Assembly: GCF_021462225.1 (NCBI RefSeq)
Contig: NC_061804.1
Location: 38,988,975-39,052,974 of the forward strand
Direction: 5' to 3'
DNA: 64,000 nt
Origin: Girardinichthys multiradiatus
Lineage: Eukaryota > Chordata > Actinopteri > Cyprinodontiformes > Goodeidae
The position numbers and the translations under genes are program-made. Positions 19,713 to 31,882 of the stretch are shown here, piece by piece; position 1 is the stretch's first letter; each line of letters begins with the position of its first letter. A model generated the notes under the pieces. The model did not search any database, had not been told where the DNA came from, and saw only the letters and a program-made list of their open reading frames with translations.

Positions 19713-21430
19713 AGCAGTGTTCAAATGATTATTGCACAGAATAATACCTTTCTGCTCTTAGTGATTGCACAATGACCATATTTTCAAACAGCAAACTTTG
19801 TCTTTCTTGGAAGCAAGGGAAAGCAAGGGAAAACGTTTAGCTAGCTGACCAACAGTGTGCAGCAACAGATGGGGGTGGGGCCGTACTGTGATACTTCTTG
19901 CTCCATACAACAGGGAAAAACTCCAACCATTGAAGCAGCTCACAGGAATCTCGCTAAAGTAATTTTAAACAGCTGGAACGATGTAACAGAACATTTTACA
20001 GTTTTCCACAGTGAACCATATTCCAGGCAGGGGCTGGAACTTATTCAACACTTAAATGATTATTAAGAAAAGAAGGTCAGAGCTGTGGGTATAGAATGAG
20101 ACAGAGTACAAGCACTTAGATCCCACTGCTTCAGACTTGACCCTGGGTTCATCAAGGGAAATCTGAGTTTGTGTAACCACTCAGAATAGTGTCCAGAATA
20201 TTTCAAAACATCCAGCTTTGCTTACCTTAAAGCAAACAGAAAGACTGAATAACCATTGCTGAAGTTCATGCTAGGAAGCCTTGGGATGACTGGGAGCACA
20301 TTCTTGAGTCAGCTGAGATTCCCTGCTGAGATCGAAATAAATCTGTTTAGCTCATATGTGGTTCAGCAAATTTTAGCATGCACCTGGCCAGAACTGGTGC
20401 AGAGATTCCAAACATCCCTGACAGTGAAGATAGAGGGGCAAAGGTGTTGGGGGTGAGAACATTTATAGATGCATGAATGCCTGTGGATGCACTGACGTAC
20501 TGCCTGGCTGCATAACAGTTATTAAACTTGTAAGATTATAAAATTACCAGCACAAAACACAGCACAGAATGTGCAAACTGAAATCTAACAGATTATTTTT
20601 AAATGTACTATAAAATGTTTCTTTGGTTTTATTGATTTAGAAGCTCCACATGCAGCTACAAACCTCCGTAAACTTGGACAACGTTCTGCTGGAATCGGTT
20701 GATGAATTTAGAAGTAAATTGCCTGTTCAGGCTTTCAAAGATCCTTTAGTTTCATCGCTACCTATAGCAGAAGTTAAAAACTAAAGTAAAGTAAAGTATC
20801 AAACATTACAACACGTTAATGCTGCAGCAGATGAGCAGATCAATCTAACTGGTCAGGATTAGTAATGTACTACACCACCTGGCATCAGTTTTCCAGTCAT
20901 CTTTATGAAAAGGGTCAATACCCTACTCATTGTTACCCATGGTATTCTTATAATAAATCAATATTCTATTGGTGTAGCAATAAAAATGATCTGACACAGA
21001 AAAATCAAACCTTAACTTAGAGAACATCTATTAATTTCAGGAAAAAAAATACTAAATCAAGAAAACTGTTTTTTTCCAGTCTTCTATAATATTTCACCGG
21101 GTCTGGGCCAAACAGAGAGAGAGATCTTCCTGAACTTTTTTCTTTACATAACCTCTGTAGATCAGTAGCATTCAATTCCTGTCCTTGCATGCCAGTTCCT
21201 TACTTCTAGTTGTGGCTTTGTTTCAACACTCTAAGATTTAAATGGTTTAATGACCTCCTCGGTACAGCATCAGGTTCTGCAGGGGCCTGTTCATCACCTT
21301 TGATTCATGTCAGATGTGCTGAAGCAGAAACACAACTAAAACATGTTAGACACTGGGCCTCAAGGGTTAGAACTGATACTTTCTGTTCTAGATGGTTCAG
21401 AGTCCTCTTTTATGCTCTCTCCTCCACAGT
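19713..21430. other. intergenic DNA, no gene seen
   Basis: AT-rich sequence with scattered short ORFs that show no recognisable domain or codon pattern. Nothing further supported. Confidence 0.45.
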
Positions 21431-21439
21431 TCACTGGGA

Positions 21440-21830
21440 TTCTGAAGAGCTTAGGTCTGGGGACTGAGATGGCCATGGAAGAAGGTTGATTATGTGCCTT
21501 GTAAACCTGTTCTGTGTTGTTTTGGCCATGTGTGTTGGATCATGATCACGCTAAAAGACACAATGATTGCCCTGTTTTGATTACTGGCAGAGGTCCCCAT
21601 ATTTATGGTGGAAATCCCCTGATATTTCCAAAGGTTCATGATGTCATGATGTCCCACCGCCTCTGGAAGATAACCATCTCAACAGCATCACAGATCCTCC
21701 ACCATACACAAGAATGGGCATGAGGTGCTTTTTCCCACTTATTCATCCTTTCTTTGCGCATCGTAGCAAGATAAACATGGGCCCTTCAGCTTTTTCAGTA
21801 TTGATCTGATTTTCGGATGCGGGCCAGTTG
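21440..21830 (-). mobile_element. degenerate class II (Tc1-like) relic
   Basis: Phrases such as AGGTCTGGGGACTGAGATGGCCAT, GGATCATGATCACGCT and ATCACAGATCCTCCACCATAC mirror the antisense of Tc1-type transposase genes (SPDLNP and GGSVM regions). No frame survives. Similarity is by pattern only. Confidence 0.45.
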
Positions 21831-21959
21831 AGGTGAACAGAAATGTAGTCATTTCCTGACTTATAAATCAATATCATCTGCTTTACATGTGTTATGCCAT
21901 ATTTCTACCCGAGGAAAACATGAAGTCATGAAGCTTTAGTTACATTTATTTTAAATAAA

Positions 21960-23060
21960 CTATTTGAAAGCAAGTGAGTAAACTTTACATATATATCACC
22001 ATTCACAGGTCAAAATCCAGAAAGTGCTTTACGATAAAAACAAGCTGAAAAAACAAAGCATAAAAACAGCATACATATAACAGCATACAGCATAAATCTA
22101 GTTAAAAGCCAGTCTGAATAAATGATTAGCATTAGGAATGCTGATACTCTAGATGTGGCAACAGGTAATTAGTTTTTGTTTTATGTGTTTTTCCCCGTTG
22201 AACAAATATACTCTAATCATAGGTTTCAGGGAGGGGTGAGTCGATGAGTCAATCATCTGAAAATAATGAAAGAACTCTGCTGTGGTGTTTAATAGAAATA
22301 AACTGCCAATTTTAAAACAAGGTCTATTTCAGTAAATAATTTTTCTTGCTAATGATGTCTCAAATGTCATTTTTTTCATTGGGGCATTTGTTTCATTATA
22401 TATTTCATCATTCCCCCACGATACTCTGTTCTGTCTTTTTATGATTGAATGTTCTGATCTATAACCTGTTAAACTCTTTTTATTTTAAAACTAAAAGAAA
22501 CAAATTTACCGACAACAACCTCTGGATTTAGAGCCTCCAATTCTGGTTTATTTTCTTCAGTTTGTATGTTGATGACCCGATTCTTCTTTCTAAGGTCAAT
22601 CCACTAACCCTTTTTTCAATATTAAAAGGAAATAAACGATATTAAACAAAAAATCTGTCACTTAATTTGGAGAACATTTCACGGACGCTTGGACGATAGG
22701 CTGAAGCTCACAGCTAGTCTTACAGGGGTCAAGGCCGAAGTGGACCTCTGTGACCTTAAAACAACCGCAGTCTCAAAAACGTCATAGTGATTTAAGTCAA
22801 ACCTATTTTATGAGCCCTCAAAACACTGGTGTCAAGCTTCAGTCCTTGAGGATCAGTGTCCTGCAACATTATAATGTGTCTCTACTTCAACAAATCAAAT
22901 CTATTAAGATTTGTTTATAAAGCATGTGGAATACAACAGGGTTGATCAATGTGCTGTACAAGAAACTCCCAAAATATTAAAGGAATAAAACTGAAAGAAA
23001 AGAGATTAAAACAGCACAAACAGGAAGAGAGAAGTTAAAATCTGGCCAGACATTGGCAAC
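21960..23060. repeat. possible LINE-derived fragments
   Basis: Two patches (about 22,010-22,130 and 22,880-23,040) contain AGAAAGTGCTTTACGATAAA and GCTGTACAAGAAACTCCC with A-rich tails, phrases common in fish LINE 3' debris. Exact family and limits not determined. Confidence 0.3.
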
Positions 23061-23651
23061 ACACCTGAATCAAATAGTCAGGTCATTAGAAGGACTCAAA
23101 TTAATCTGCATGCTGAGAAGACAGTTCAGTCTTTTGATCCAGGTGTGTTGGACCAGGGACACATCTAAAAGTTGCTGGACACCACTTATACCAATCCATT
23201 AGTCTGCAGAAGGAACGAGTGAACATTCAGACCCTTTAAGTAACCTCCGGGTCGGTGAGCTGATAGAAACCTAGAGAATGAGAAAACCAAGCTGGGCGCA
23301 AGAAATAAACAGTGTATTAGCTAGCTCTGAGCCTTTCTAAAGGGCTGGAATGAAAACAGGAGCGTTCTCACACAGCCTTGACCTTCAAAGGAAACACACA
23401 GCAGCACTGCAGCAAAGGACATCACAGCTGTGGAAGGAAAATTAGCCCTCAACTCAACAGCTCTCTGGAGTCCATTTGACCATCTTGCTTGTAATGTATC
23501 ATGTCTCACATGATATCTTTTTGAAAAGCCATGCAGACTTATCATCCTGGGCTTTTATATGTATTTCCAGCAGGAGACTTCCAGACATCTTTCACACACC
23601 TTTATGGCAACAATGAGTGGATGTAACCTTCTGCCAAGCTGTACTATAGTA

Positions 23652-24535
23652 CAGTTGAAACCAGATGTTTATATACACTGTATAAAAAACACATAACCTT
23701 TATCTTACTGTCTCACTTTAAATCCGACTAAACGTTTCGTGTTTCTTAGATTTACCAAAATTTGCTAAATGGCAGAATAATGAACTCTTCTTCAACACGA
23801 AACGTTTACATACACTAAGATTACTGTCCCTTTAAGTAATCTGGGAGAGCCCAGTTGATGACATCAAGGCTTTATAAGCTTCTTATGGATTGATCACAAC
23901 ATACAAAGAGTAGCACACCTGCATATATTTAAGACCACAGTGTGAGATCATTGAAAAATCAAACGCATTCAGCCAAGATATCAGAAGGGGAATAGTGGAC
24001 CTCCACAAGTCTGTTTCATCCTTGGGAACAATCTCCAGATGACAAACATTTATATGCAAGTATGATATAAACATCATAATGTTCAGGAAGGAGAGAGGTT
24101 CTGTGTCTTCGAACTGAACGTGTTTGGTGGGCAATCTGTTTATCAACCCCTGAAATAAAGCAAAAGATCTTGTGAAAATGCTTTCTGAAGCTGGTACAAG
24201 AGTAAGATTATTCACAGTGAAAAGAGTTCTGGAGAGATATGGGCTGAAAGGCCGCTCAGCGAGGAAGAAGCCATTACTTCAAAAGCAATTTTTCAAATGT
24301 AAACAGGAATTTTTGAAGGGATGTCCCATGTCCTGATGAAACTAAAATATGACAACTGATACATTGGATAGGAAAAGGGGAAATTTTGCAAGCCTGACAA
24401 AATATTCCGAACTGTAAATTACAACGAGGCAATAACATGTTGTGGGGCTGTTTTGGTATCATGAGGAAAAAACATAATGTGGAAATATAGAAGCAGCATC
24501 TGAGGACATCCACCATGAAGTTTGAGCTTGGAAGG
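23652..24535 (+). mobile_element. Sleeping-Beauty-type Tc1 relic with IR/DR left end
   Basis: It begins at a TA with CAGTTGAAACCAGATGTTTA. A second direct repeat, GTTTACATACACTAAG, at about 23,804 reproduces the IR/DR layout of salmonid/SB-type Tc1 elements. Downstream the plus strand keeps IVDLHKSVSSLG-like, SARKKPLLQK and NMLWGCF-like transposase pieces in broken frames. The C-terminal third and right inverted repeat are missing. Confidence 0.75.
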
Positions 24536-26515
24536 AAAAGGTTCTATTTGGTTTCAATGGTAAATCAACTAAATTAAATTGCTCACCAGACCATCATAAT
24601 AATCACAGTTACTCCTGTAGTTAAAAAAGATATGAAAATGGAGTGAGAATAATGTTTAAAATAGCAAAAGAAATGGTTAAATCCAATAATCAGATCCCAA
24701 TTCTGCATAGAAACTGTCTTTACAAATCTAAATGAACAATAACAAGAAGTTGCCTTTCAGCCTAATCCCTCTGAAAGGGTGCAGCAGGAACGGACGGCTG
24801 CAGTCCGTGATGGTGGCCAGAGTTACGTGTCCAGCATGGAGAGAGGATTTAATCTCTGGAAACAGCCTTAGGTGGGGCAAGTGCTTCCTGGATTGGTGCA
24901 CAGGGAAAAGAGATCGCCCCCAATCTGTCAAATCACCACCCTGACCTTTGACCTGTCTGTGGCCACTCTAGGTGATGACTTTACACACATAAACACTCCC
25001 CCAGCGGTGTGCATTAATATATGCACTGACACTGACTGAGAGGCACACCTATGATACATCACTGTGGTAATGAGGAAGATGACCCCAATCATCAGGGGGA
25101 GAGAAACAGGGGCCCAGTTCCTTGTCAAGGATACATTTCATTATGTGCTCTGCTGGTGTTAGGGCATTGAAGTTTGATGACCTGTAATGGAGTCCAGCAG
25201 AGGTTCAGATTAAAAGTACAAATCATATAGAAAGTAGCTGATCTGTGTAACCTCCTTTACTGATAGCAGAGCTATCCTGAACCCAGTCTCTCTGTCTGAC
25301 TCCAGGAAGATATGAGATAACAGCACAAGGTGGGTACAAGCATCAAAGGAGATGTGATGAGGAAATTAAAGCAAGAATCCTGTCTCAAAATTTCCGATTC
25401 TAGGGTGCTTCCCTCCTTGGAAAGCTCTGCGTTGTTCACTATCACTCACACAACACGCAATGTTCCTGCTGCCAGTTAGTGAAATGTCAAATCTGCAGAT
25501 GAGCATCGCCTCACTGATCCATGAGAGAGAGAGATGATTCTTGGAAAAACATGAATAGACACAGCAGCCACTGCTACCCGGACCACGAAGGGGAAGGTCA
25601 CTGATTAAAAGCCACATTTTAGTCAGCCAAATGCGGTTAAAATGACTCAACATGATGATGTGAAGCTGCAACAGGCGTACAGGTTGACCCATGACAGATG
25701 ATTCCTTATCACTGGGTGGTTAGGATTGTCCTCTAAGTCCAGCTAGAGGACGAAGACTGACAAACAACTGGCTGAGCTTCTTGAGGAAAGCAGGGTGCAG
25801 CAGACACACCAGGGTGACCATCCACAACCAGCAGGCCGGTCAAGCAGACATACGGTTGAACGTTGTGAATGTTTACATGGTGACACATTGACGTTATGTC
25901 TCCTTTCTTGATTCCTTTTCATTTGGCATGGGACAGTGACTGTACATTTAAAGTTCAGGCTGTCAGCTTTAATTTAAAGAATGTACTCACTTCTGAGGAA
26001 CTGAGTTTATTCACTGCAGAGAGTAAAATTACTCACGCTGATGCATGACAGAAATTAACTTTAAATCATTGAACAAAAGGGCCATGATGAGTACGCAGCA
26101 CTCTGTGAATGACTACAGGCATCTTTCCACTTCCGGGAGTTCCTCTGGATCCTGACTATACACTTAGAAACACTAAAGGGACCAAGGAAAAACAGAGGCC
26201 ATGTCCGAAAATTGCTTCAACTACTCAGTCATTCAACCACAACGTCGGTAAAAGCCTACATTCATTTGTAATTTTTGTCACTTTACATTTGCCGAACCAA
26301 AATGTTAATGCACTGCTGCGCTGATAGGACTAATTGAGCTCAGTCTTCATTCATATGCATATTCCACTATTCTAGCAAAATTCCCTGTTCAGCTCACTCC
26401 CAACCTGAGATTTCTAAAAACGGCAGAAAAGCTGAGCGGCTGTGACAGCATACGTCATGCCAGAGGAGAGCAACTTTGATGAAACCCATGCTTTTATAGG
26501 CCTCTTTTGTGAGTG
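24536..26515. other. intergenic DNA, no gene seen
   Basis: No coding-quality ORF and no recognised repeat. ORFs up to 108 codons occur on the minus strand but show no domain. Confidence 0.45.
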
Positions 26516-26518
26516 TGT

Positions 26519-26540
26519 GGGGGGGGGGGGGGGGGGGGGG
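26519..26540 (+). repeat. poly(G) tract, 22 bases
   Basis: An uninterrupted run of 22 G after GTGAGTGTGT. It is a potential G-quadruplex and a common place for assembly or base-calling error; its true length is uncertain. Confidence 0.9.
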
Positions 26541-27559
26541 TGATTCACGCTTTACAAGATAAATCATCCCAACAGCAGCCGGCTCATACTGTGTACAAGC
26601 AGATAAGGTTGCCAAGGAAACCCTCGTGGAGAACCTTGTGGGGGTTTTTCTCCCTAGCTGTGGAAACAATTAATACCTGATCCAGGCAGAGGAGAGAGGC
26701 AGAAGAAGGCATACATAAATCCCAAAGTGCTTAGCAAAAGAGCACCATTCTGTCCACTCCACTGTGTGGATCAGGTAAAAAAAAAAGCAGTCACAAATGG
26801 CTATTGTCCAGAGGTACACAGAGGGATGATGTATGACTCACCGTATATTAACTCCTCAATGGGAGAGAAGCCTTTAGTTCATGAATGTAAGCTGTACACA
26901 TGCAGGGTCACACATCACTGATGTCTTTTTAATGGATGTGCAATCATTAATAATACCATCCAGTGGTATAATTTCTTTTTACCAACAATTATACACCGAC
27001 ATAATAACACAGCAGGATTTTTCAAAATATTAAGTTTAAAAACATGTAGGAATAAAATAAACAACTGATAATTTGGTTTTGTTTGGGTAACATTGGAAGA
27101 AATGAGACAGAGTTTAATTAAACTTCTGCACGTGAGTTTCAGTGTTACGTTGTTTAACCAGTTTAGCTCAGATGACCTTGAGCCACAATAGAGGCTGATG
27201 TGAAAGACAAAGCTAAAGCCAACAGGGAAGATAAAACTGTGGTCTTAATGTCAACTTGTAAATCTGATTAATTTTTCTATCTGATCTGCTTCCATGAATA
27301 TCTACAACTAAGAGTCGTATTATGCTTGTATCACCTTAAATACATGTGTGCTATGCCAATACAGTAGCCCTGCATGCAGGGAGAACTAAAATTACATTAA
27401 AACTAACTACTGCTGTTGACTGGAAACATGCAATTGCATGCAGGGTGTGGCTAGCTGGTAGAATTAGGCTCATGGTCTCTCTGGGAATGACTTCTGGCAG
27501 AGGGAGCAGGTGATGCAGCAACTCTGCAGGAAACATCGTTGGGACCTTTCAAAATCATT

Positions 27560-27840
27560 GTAATTAGAGCTGCAGGATGTCAGGAAAATCTTTAATTGCG
27601 ATGCTATTGATGGGATATGCTGTCACGATATCATTACAATTGAAGCACCTTTTTCTGCTTCTTTCTCTATCATTACACATGTCCCCACCACTCTACTAAA
27701 GCTCTGTGAGCTTTAGTATCTTAGTAACTAAACATACATTAGGGGTGGGCTTTTCATCAACTGGGCAACTATATTAACAATTTGCAATATCAAATGCATC
27801 TGAAATATATCACCTGCCAAATATTGTGTGCAAGCCGTCC
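27560..27840 (+). repeat. dispersed repeat, same family as 9,851-10,215
   Basis: AAAGCTCTGTGAGCTTTAG followed by TAACTAAACATAC aligns with the reverse complement of the block nested in the Tc1 copy at 9.85-10.2 kb. AT-rich with no ORF. Confidence 0.5.
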
Positions 27841-28549
27841 ATTGCTATTATGATGTTGCACATCGACAAATTATGGCAGCTTTAATCTGGATGCAACACA
27901 TCAGCCAGACCAAATGGGTTTAAAAACAAGTCAGCTCCAAATGATTGCTGCAGATCTTCAGCTGCAGACAGGGTTGATCTGGTCATTCCAGTCCATCCTA
28001 AGGAACTGCTTTCATGCTGCTAGATGTTTTCGAAAATCCACACAGGGTTCTCACATACGGCTCAAATGTGGGGGGAAAAAAAAGAAAACTGCAGTTGGAG
28101 GTATCTGATCAGTTGACTTGACGTCAATCTGCTTCACTCACAACAAAATTACAAACATGACATGTTCTTTTTGTGGAAAATATATTCTTTGTAAAATGAA
28201 TTGGACTGATTTTTCAGAAAAGCCTATTCACCACATCTATTTGTAGGATCTCAGACCAACTGCTGGTCAGAAATACAGAAGAGCATACCTGCTATAAAAC
28301 CAGCAGAGACTTTGACTAGTCACAGATCAAAGCTCCAGGGCCCTATCCATTACTGACATCCAATTATAGCAATGGTCATCGGCTTAGTGCTGCTACTAAG
28401 TGCTTTAGTCTTTTTATTGACTAGCTGTCAACAAGCCACCGGCTAATAATCAGGCATTGATCCATCCATGTCCACATCAACAGCATGTTAAGTGTATACA
28501 CAGTGAGAGGAGGGTGATGGAGCTAAGGTGCAGCGTGTCCCCTCAGCTG

Positions 28550-28690
28550 TTAACCAGGCACTACATTTCACATCACGCAGCCCAGTTAATTAGGAAGCTC
28601 ATTTTGTACAACTTTAATTAGTGCTGAAATGCAATGAAATTAATTACCCAGTACATTAACCAAGGGAGGAAATTCGCATCGATAGTGAAA
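28550..28690. promoter_or_regulatory. candidate conserved non-coding element with repeated TAATTA cores
   Basis: Within about 140 bp there are AGTTAATTAGG, CTTTAATTAGTG and AATTAATTACCC, spaced about 35-50 bp apart. Clustered TAATTA sites are typical of homeodomain-bound enhancers. No repeat or ORF explains the block. Evidence is compositional only. Confidence 0.3.
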
Positions 28691-28984
28691 AGCTAAGCAA
28701 ATACTGAAACACTGCAGCAATACAGGCAACAAAGTTTATTCTTAGCTGAAACCGAGGCGTTGTAGGTGGCAGGTGGCGGTTGTGTCTGTCCTGATATTGA
28801 TTAATTACAATCATTAAGTGGTTAGAAAGTCACCTCACCTGGTGGAAGGGCTGGAATTTGCTGGCTGATTAAAATAAATCACAGTCAAAAAGCTGCAGGA
28901 GGCCGAGTGGCTAGAGAACAAACTTACCGCTGAAGAGGAAAGCCAACATTTTACAACGAGAGGCAACTGATTTTCATTTCACTT

Positions 28985-31599
28985 ACTTTTATTATTGAAA
29001 AATACAGCACAAAAATACACAGAAAGAAAATATGATTAGAACACAGTGTGCACCTCAATGCAGTCTTCATACAGTATTAGTACACTGATTTCAAAGCTAC
29101 TGGTAATATTGTTAATAGTAGTTAACATTAAAGTAATGAGCATGGAAGAGTAACAAGATCACTTCTTGTGGAGCGCTGTACACCTTACCAGCAGATCTTT
29201 ACAAGGGCCACATCCTGGCTAGCAACAAGTGTTAATACAGCAGCTCACACATAAAAACACACCAAGAACAGGGCTGAAGCCCAACTGACAGATGTTTTTT
29301 CTGCTGTTCAGGAATAAATAGCACAAAATCCCACAAACAGGGGCCTCTTGGCACCGGCACTGCCACACCTGTCCCCACACACACACACACACACACGCGC
29401 AGCCAGCCAGGAAACATACCAAAGAGCATATACAGTGTGCTGAGTAGCTGCTGCGCCTGTTTTACACATAGATCATCAGGGTCACATCACATGTAGATAT
29501 ATAAACACGATATTCTTTGTTATATTCATTCAGTGTTGGTACTTCAACAAGCAACTTCTATATGGAACCAGAACCAATTCATTTTCTAAAAGAAAGTACA
29601 TCAACTAAAGAAATGAATGTTACTGTAATTCAATTTAAAAACGACCAAAGAAATAAAGCTTAAAAAGGTAAAAACAGACACTTTTAGCTGAGGTCTGAGA
29701 TCCTGTAATCAAAGACTAGATTCAATCGAGGTAAAAGCAACAAAGAATCAGTGTGGATTAAGGGCTGGTTCCTGGTATTCCTGGCAGAGCTGATGAAAAT
29801 TCTCTGTCATACTCTTCAAATGGCTTTTATTTATAATGAGATGCCAGAGAAGCTGCCAGTGACTGGATTTCTCTCTAGCTCCCCCCCATTCGTTCCTGCA
29901 CACTGCTGGTTAAGATGGCCGAATAAGGCCCCTCATGACACAGGCTGATTCTGGGGTTTGGAGATGTTGCCAATTGACAGTCATGGTGTGGAAACTAAAG
30001 CAGCTCCACCTATCAGCCTTATCTCAGGTGATGCTCCCAGTGTTGGTGTATGAGGAACCGAACAACTAAAAAATGAGACAGTCTGCCAAATAATGTTTTG
30101 CATGTGGTTGTCGGATAATTTTGCTTTATTGTACGCCTGAAAATTTAAATACTAAGTAAATGCCATAATAGCACTAAACCAGTAATAATCAATATGTTAG
30201 AGCAGATTTGCAGCAGCAGGAATAATTGTTGCTTTTCAGTTTTAAATGAAATTGTGTAAACACCATGCTATTTTTACCAGCCTATGCCTAGAGTGATGAC
30301 TGCTACTGTTCCCAAGGCAGTGATAGCCATGAAGAATGATGCGTTTAAGAACAGAACACAGAGACAACTTCTACAGTTTCACTCGAGCAACAAGGCACGA
30401 AAGAATCTGATCCAGAAAAGGTCAACCAAAGGAACGAGTATAAGGCCAAAATAAAGGATAAAATAAGGCATCAGAGAACACTACATAAGCCCCAATCAGT
30501 TTCATGTCAGCCACAGGGAGAAGGTTAATCATGGTTTTGCATCCTTGTAGTGCAGCAACAAATATGCAGGATTACACACGCTGCACACCACTGAGATAAA
30601 TCAGGGCTTCTCCTTTTGTCTCGCTAGTTTGGTGTGTGTGGATGTAAATGAGGAGGTCTACTTGTCCTGCTTGCCACGGAGGGCGGAGACCTTTATACAG
30701 CCAAACACAATCAAAGCTGATTGCTCAGTGAACCTTGTTGTCCAGCTGTCATCGTACTTGCCAATACAGGCTGTCTAAAAGCCTCAGGGTGGGGATGGAG
30801 AACGGAAACTGGTCCTTTTTAAGTCATCCAGCCAGTCCCGATGTGTGGAAGCCAAAACCAGCCCCTCCCCACCACCCAATCCTTACCCTTTAAGCCCCCC
30901 CACCTGAACTCAGAGCGGGAAAGTCAAATCACTCTATATAGGTCAGCTGTTGGTGCTCAGAGTTCTGAGAGTACTGAAGTGTTTCCAATCAGGAAAAACA
31001 AAAAACTGTTGCATGAAATTATATCCAATCAAAAAAAAGCCAGACCCTATTAAAACAGGACAGGTTATGGTACAGTTAAGCTAAGATTTTAAGAAAAGGA
31101 AACAACATATTTCCAAAGTCCCATTCATGTATATAACCTTCTGTTTATACACACATCCAGCTGTATGTTTCTACACATAAGCATGCATACAGCTGTGCAG
31201 GGTGCCAATGAAGGGGATGGGTCTGTTTTAAACATACAGTATATCTACAGCAAGAAAAATCAAAGTTAAAAACAAAACCAAAAACATGCATTGAGTTATG
31301 TACAACATAATTTGTATATTGACCATTCTGCTTTATATCCACACCAATTCATTTCCTGTGAGAAAATCCAGGACATAAAATGCATAAAAGTGTTTTTGTT
31401 TTGTATTTGATAAAAAGTTAATGTGCTCTAGTTCCAGTACATCACATTATCAACACAGCAAAGTCATGTCTTCATTAGAGGACCGTCCCATTTGAAAACA
31501 ATAAAGGGCAAAAGGTGGTGCGAGTCACCTCTCCCTCCCCACCCACTGCTTAATATTTACTGGCTTTGTTCCAGGGTCCCTTCTTCAAAAGAAAACACG
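28985..31599 (-). other. cxadr: cxadr 3' UTR and downstream region (end uncertain)
   Basis: No ORF of coding quality. Read on the minus strand, AATAAA signals appear at 30125-30130, 29826-29831 and 28988-28993. CXADR genes usually have long 3' UTRs, so 1.5-2.6 kb is plausible. The exact end is not visible. Confidence 0.4.
29374..29396 (+). repeat. (CA)n microsatellite
   Basis: About eleven CA units followed by CGCGCAG, downstream of cxadr and possibly inside its 3' UTR. Confidence 0.9.
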
Positions 31600-31882
31600 C
31601 TAGACGATTGAGCCGTCCCTGTTCTGGGCCGGGGTCATGACGGGGACGGCCCCCATGCGGCTGAGGTTAGGGCCAGCCATTCTGGGAACAGAAGGATGGG
31701 GCAGAGGGACTTGACTTGGAGGCCGATCATACTCTTCAGATGACGGGATCTTGTCGTACTGGGGCTTCAGGGCGTATTCGTGCAGGTTGGAAGGCGACAT
31801 TGATCCTAGGGAGGAGCGCTGACTGCCGATGGTGAAGCTGCGCGCGCTCGAAATGCGACTCTTCGGAGGAGGGACGTCCTCT
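31600..31882 (-). CDS. cxadr: cxadr exon 7, cytoplasmic tail with PDZ ligand
   Basis: The exon starts after GTCACAG at the split Arg codon and reads [51 protein letters not shown] and NRDGSIV before the stop. GSIV is the class I PDZ-binding end that recruits ZO-1/MAGI-type scaffolds. This is the isoform equivalent to the SIV-ending form of human CXADR. Confidence 0.95.
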
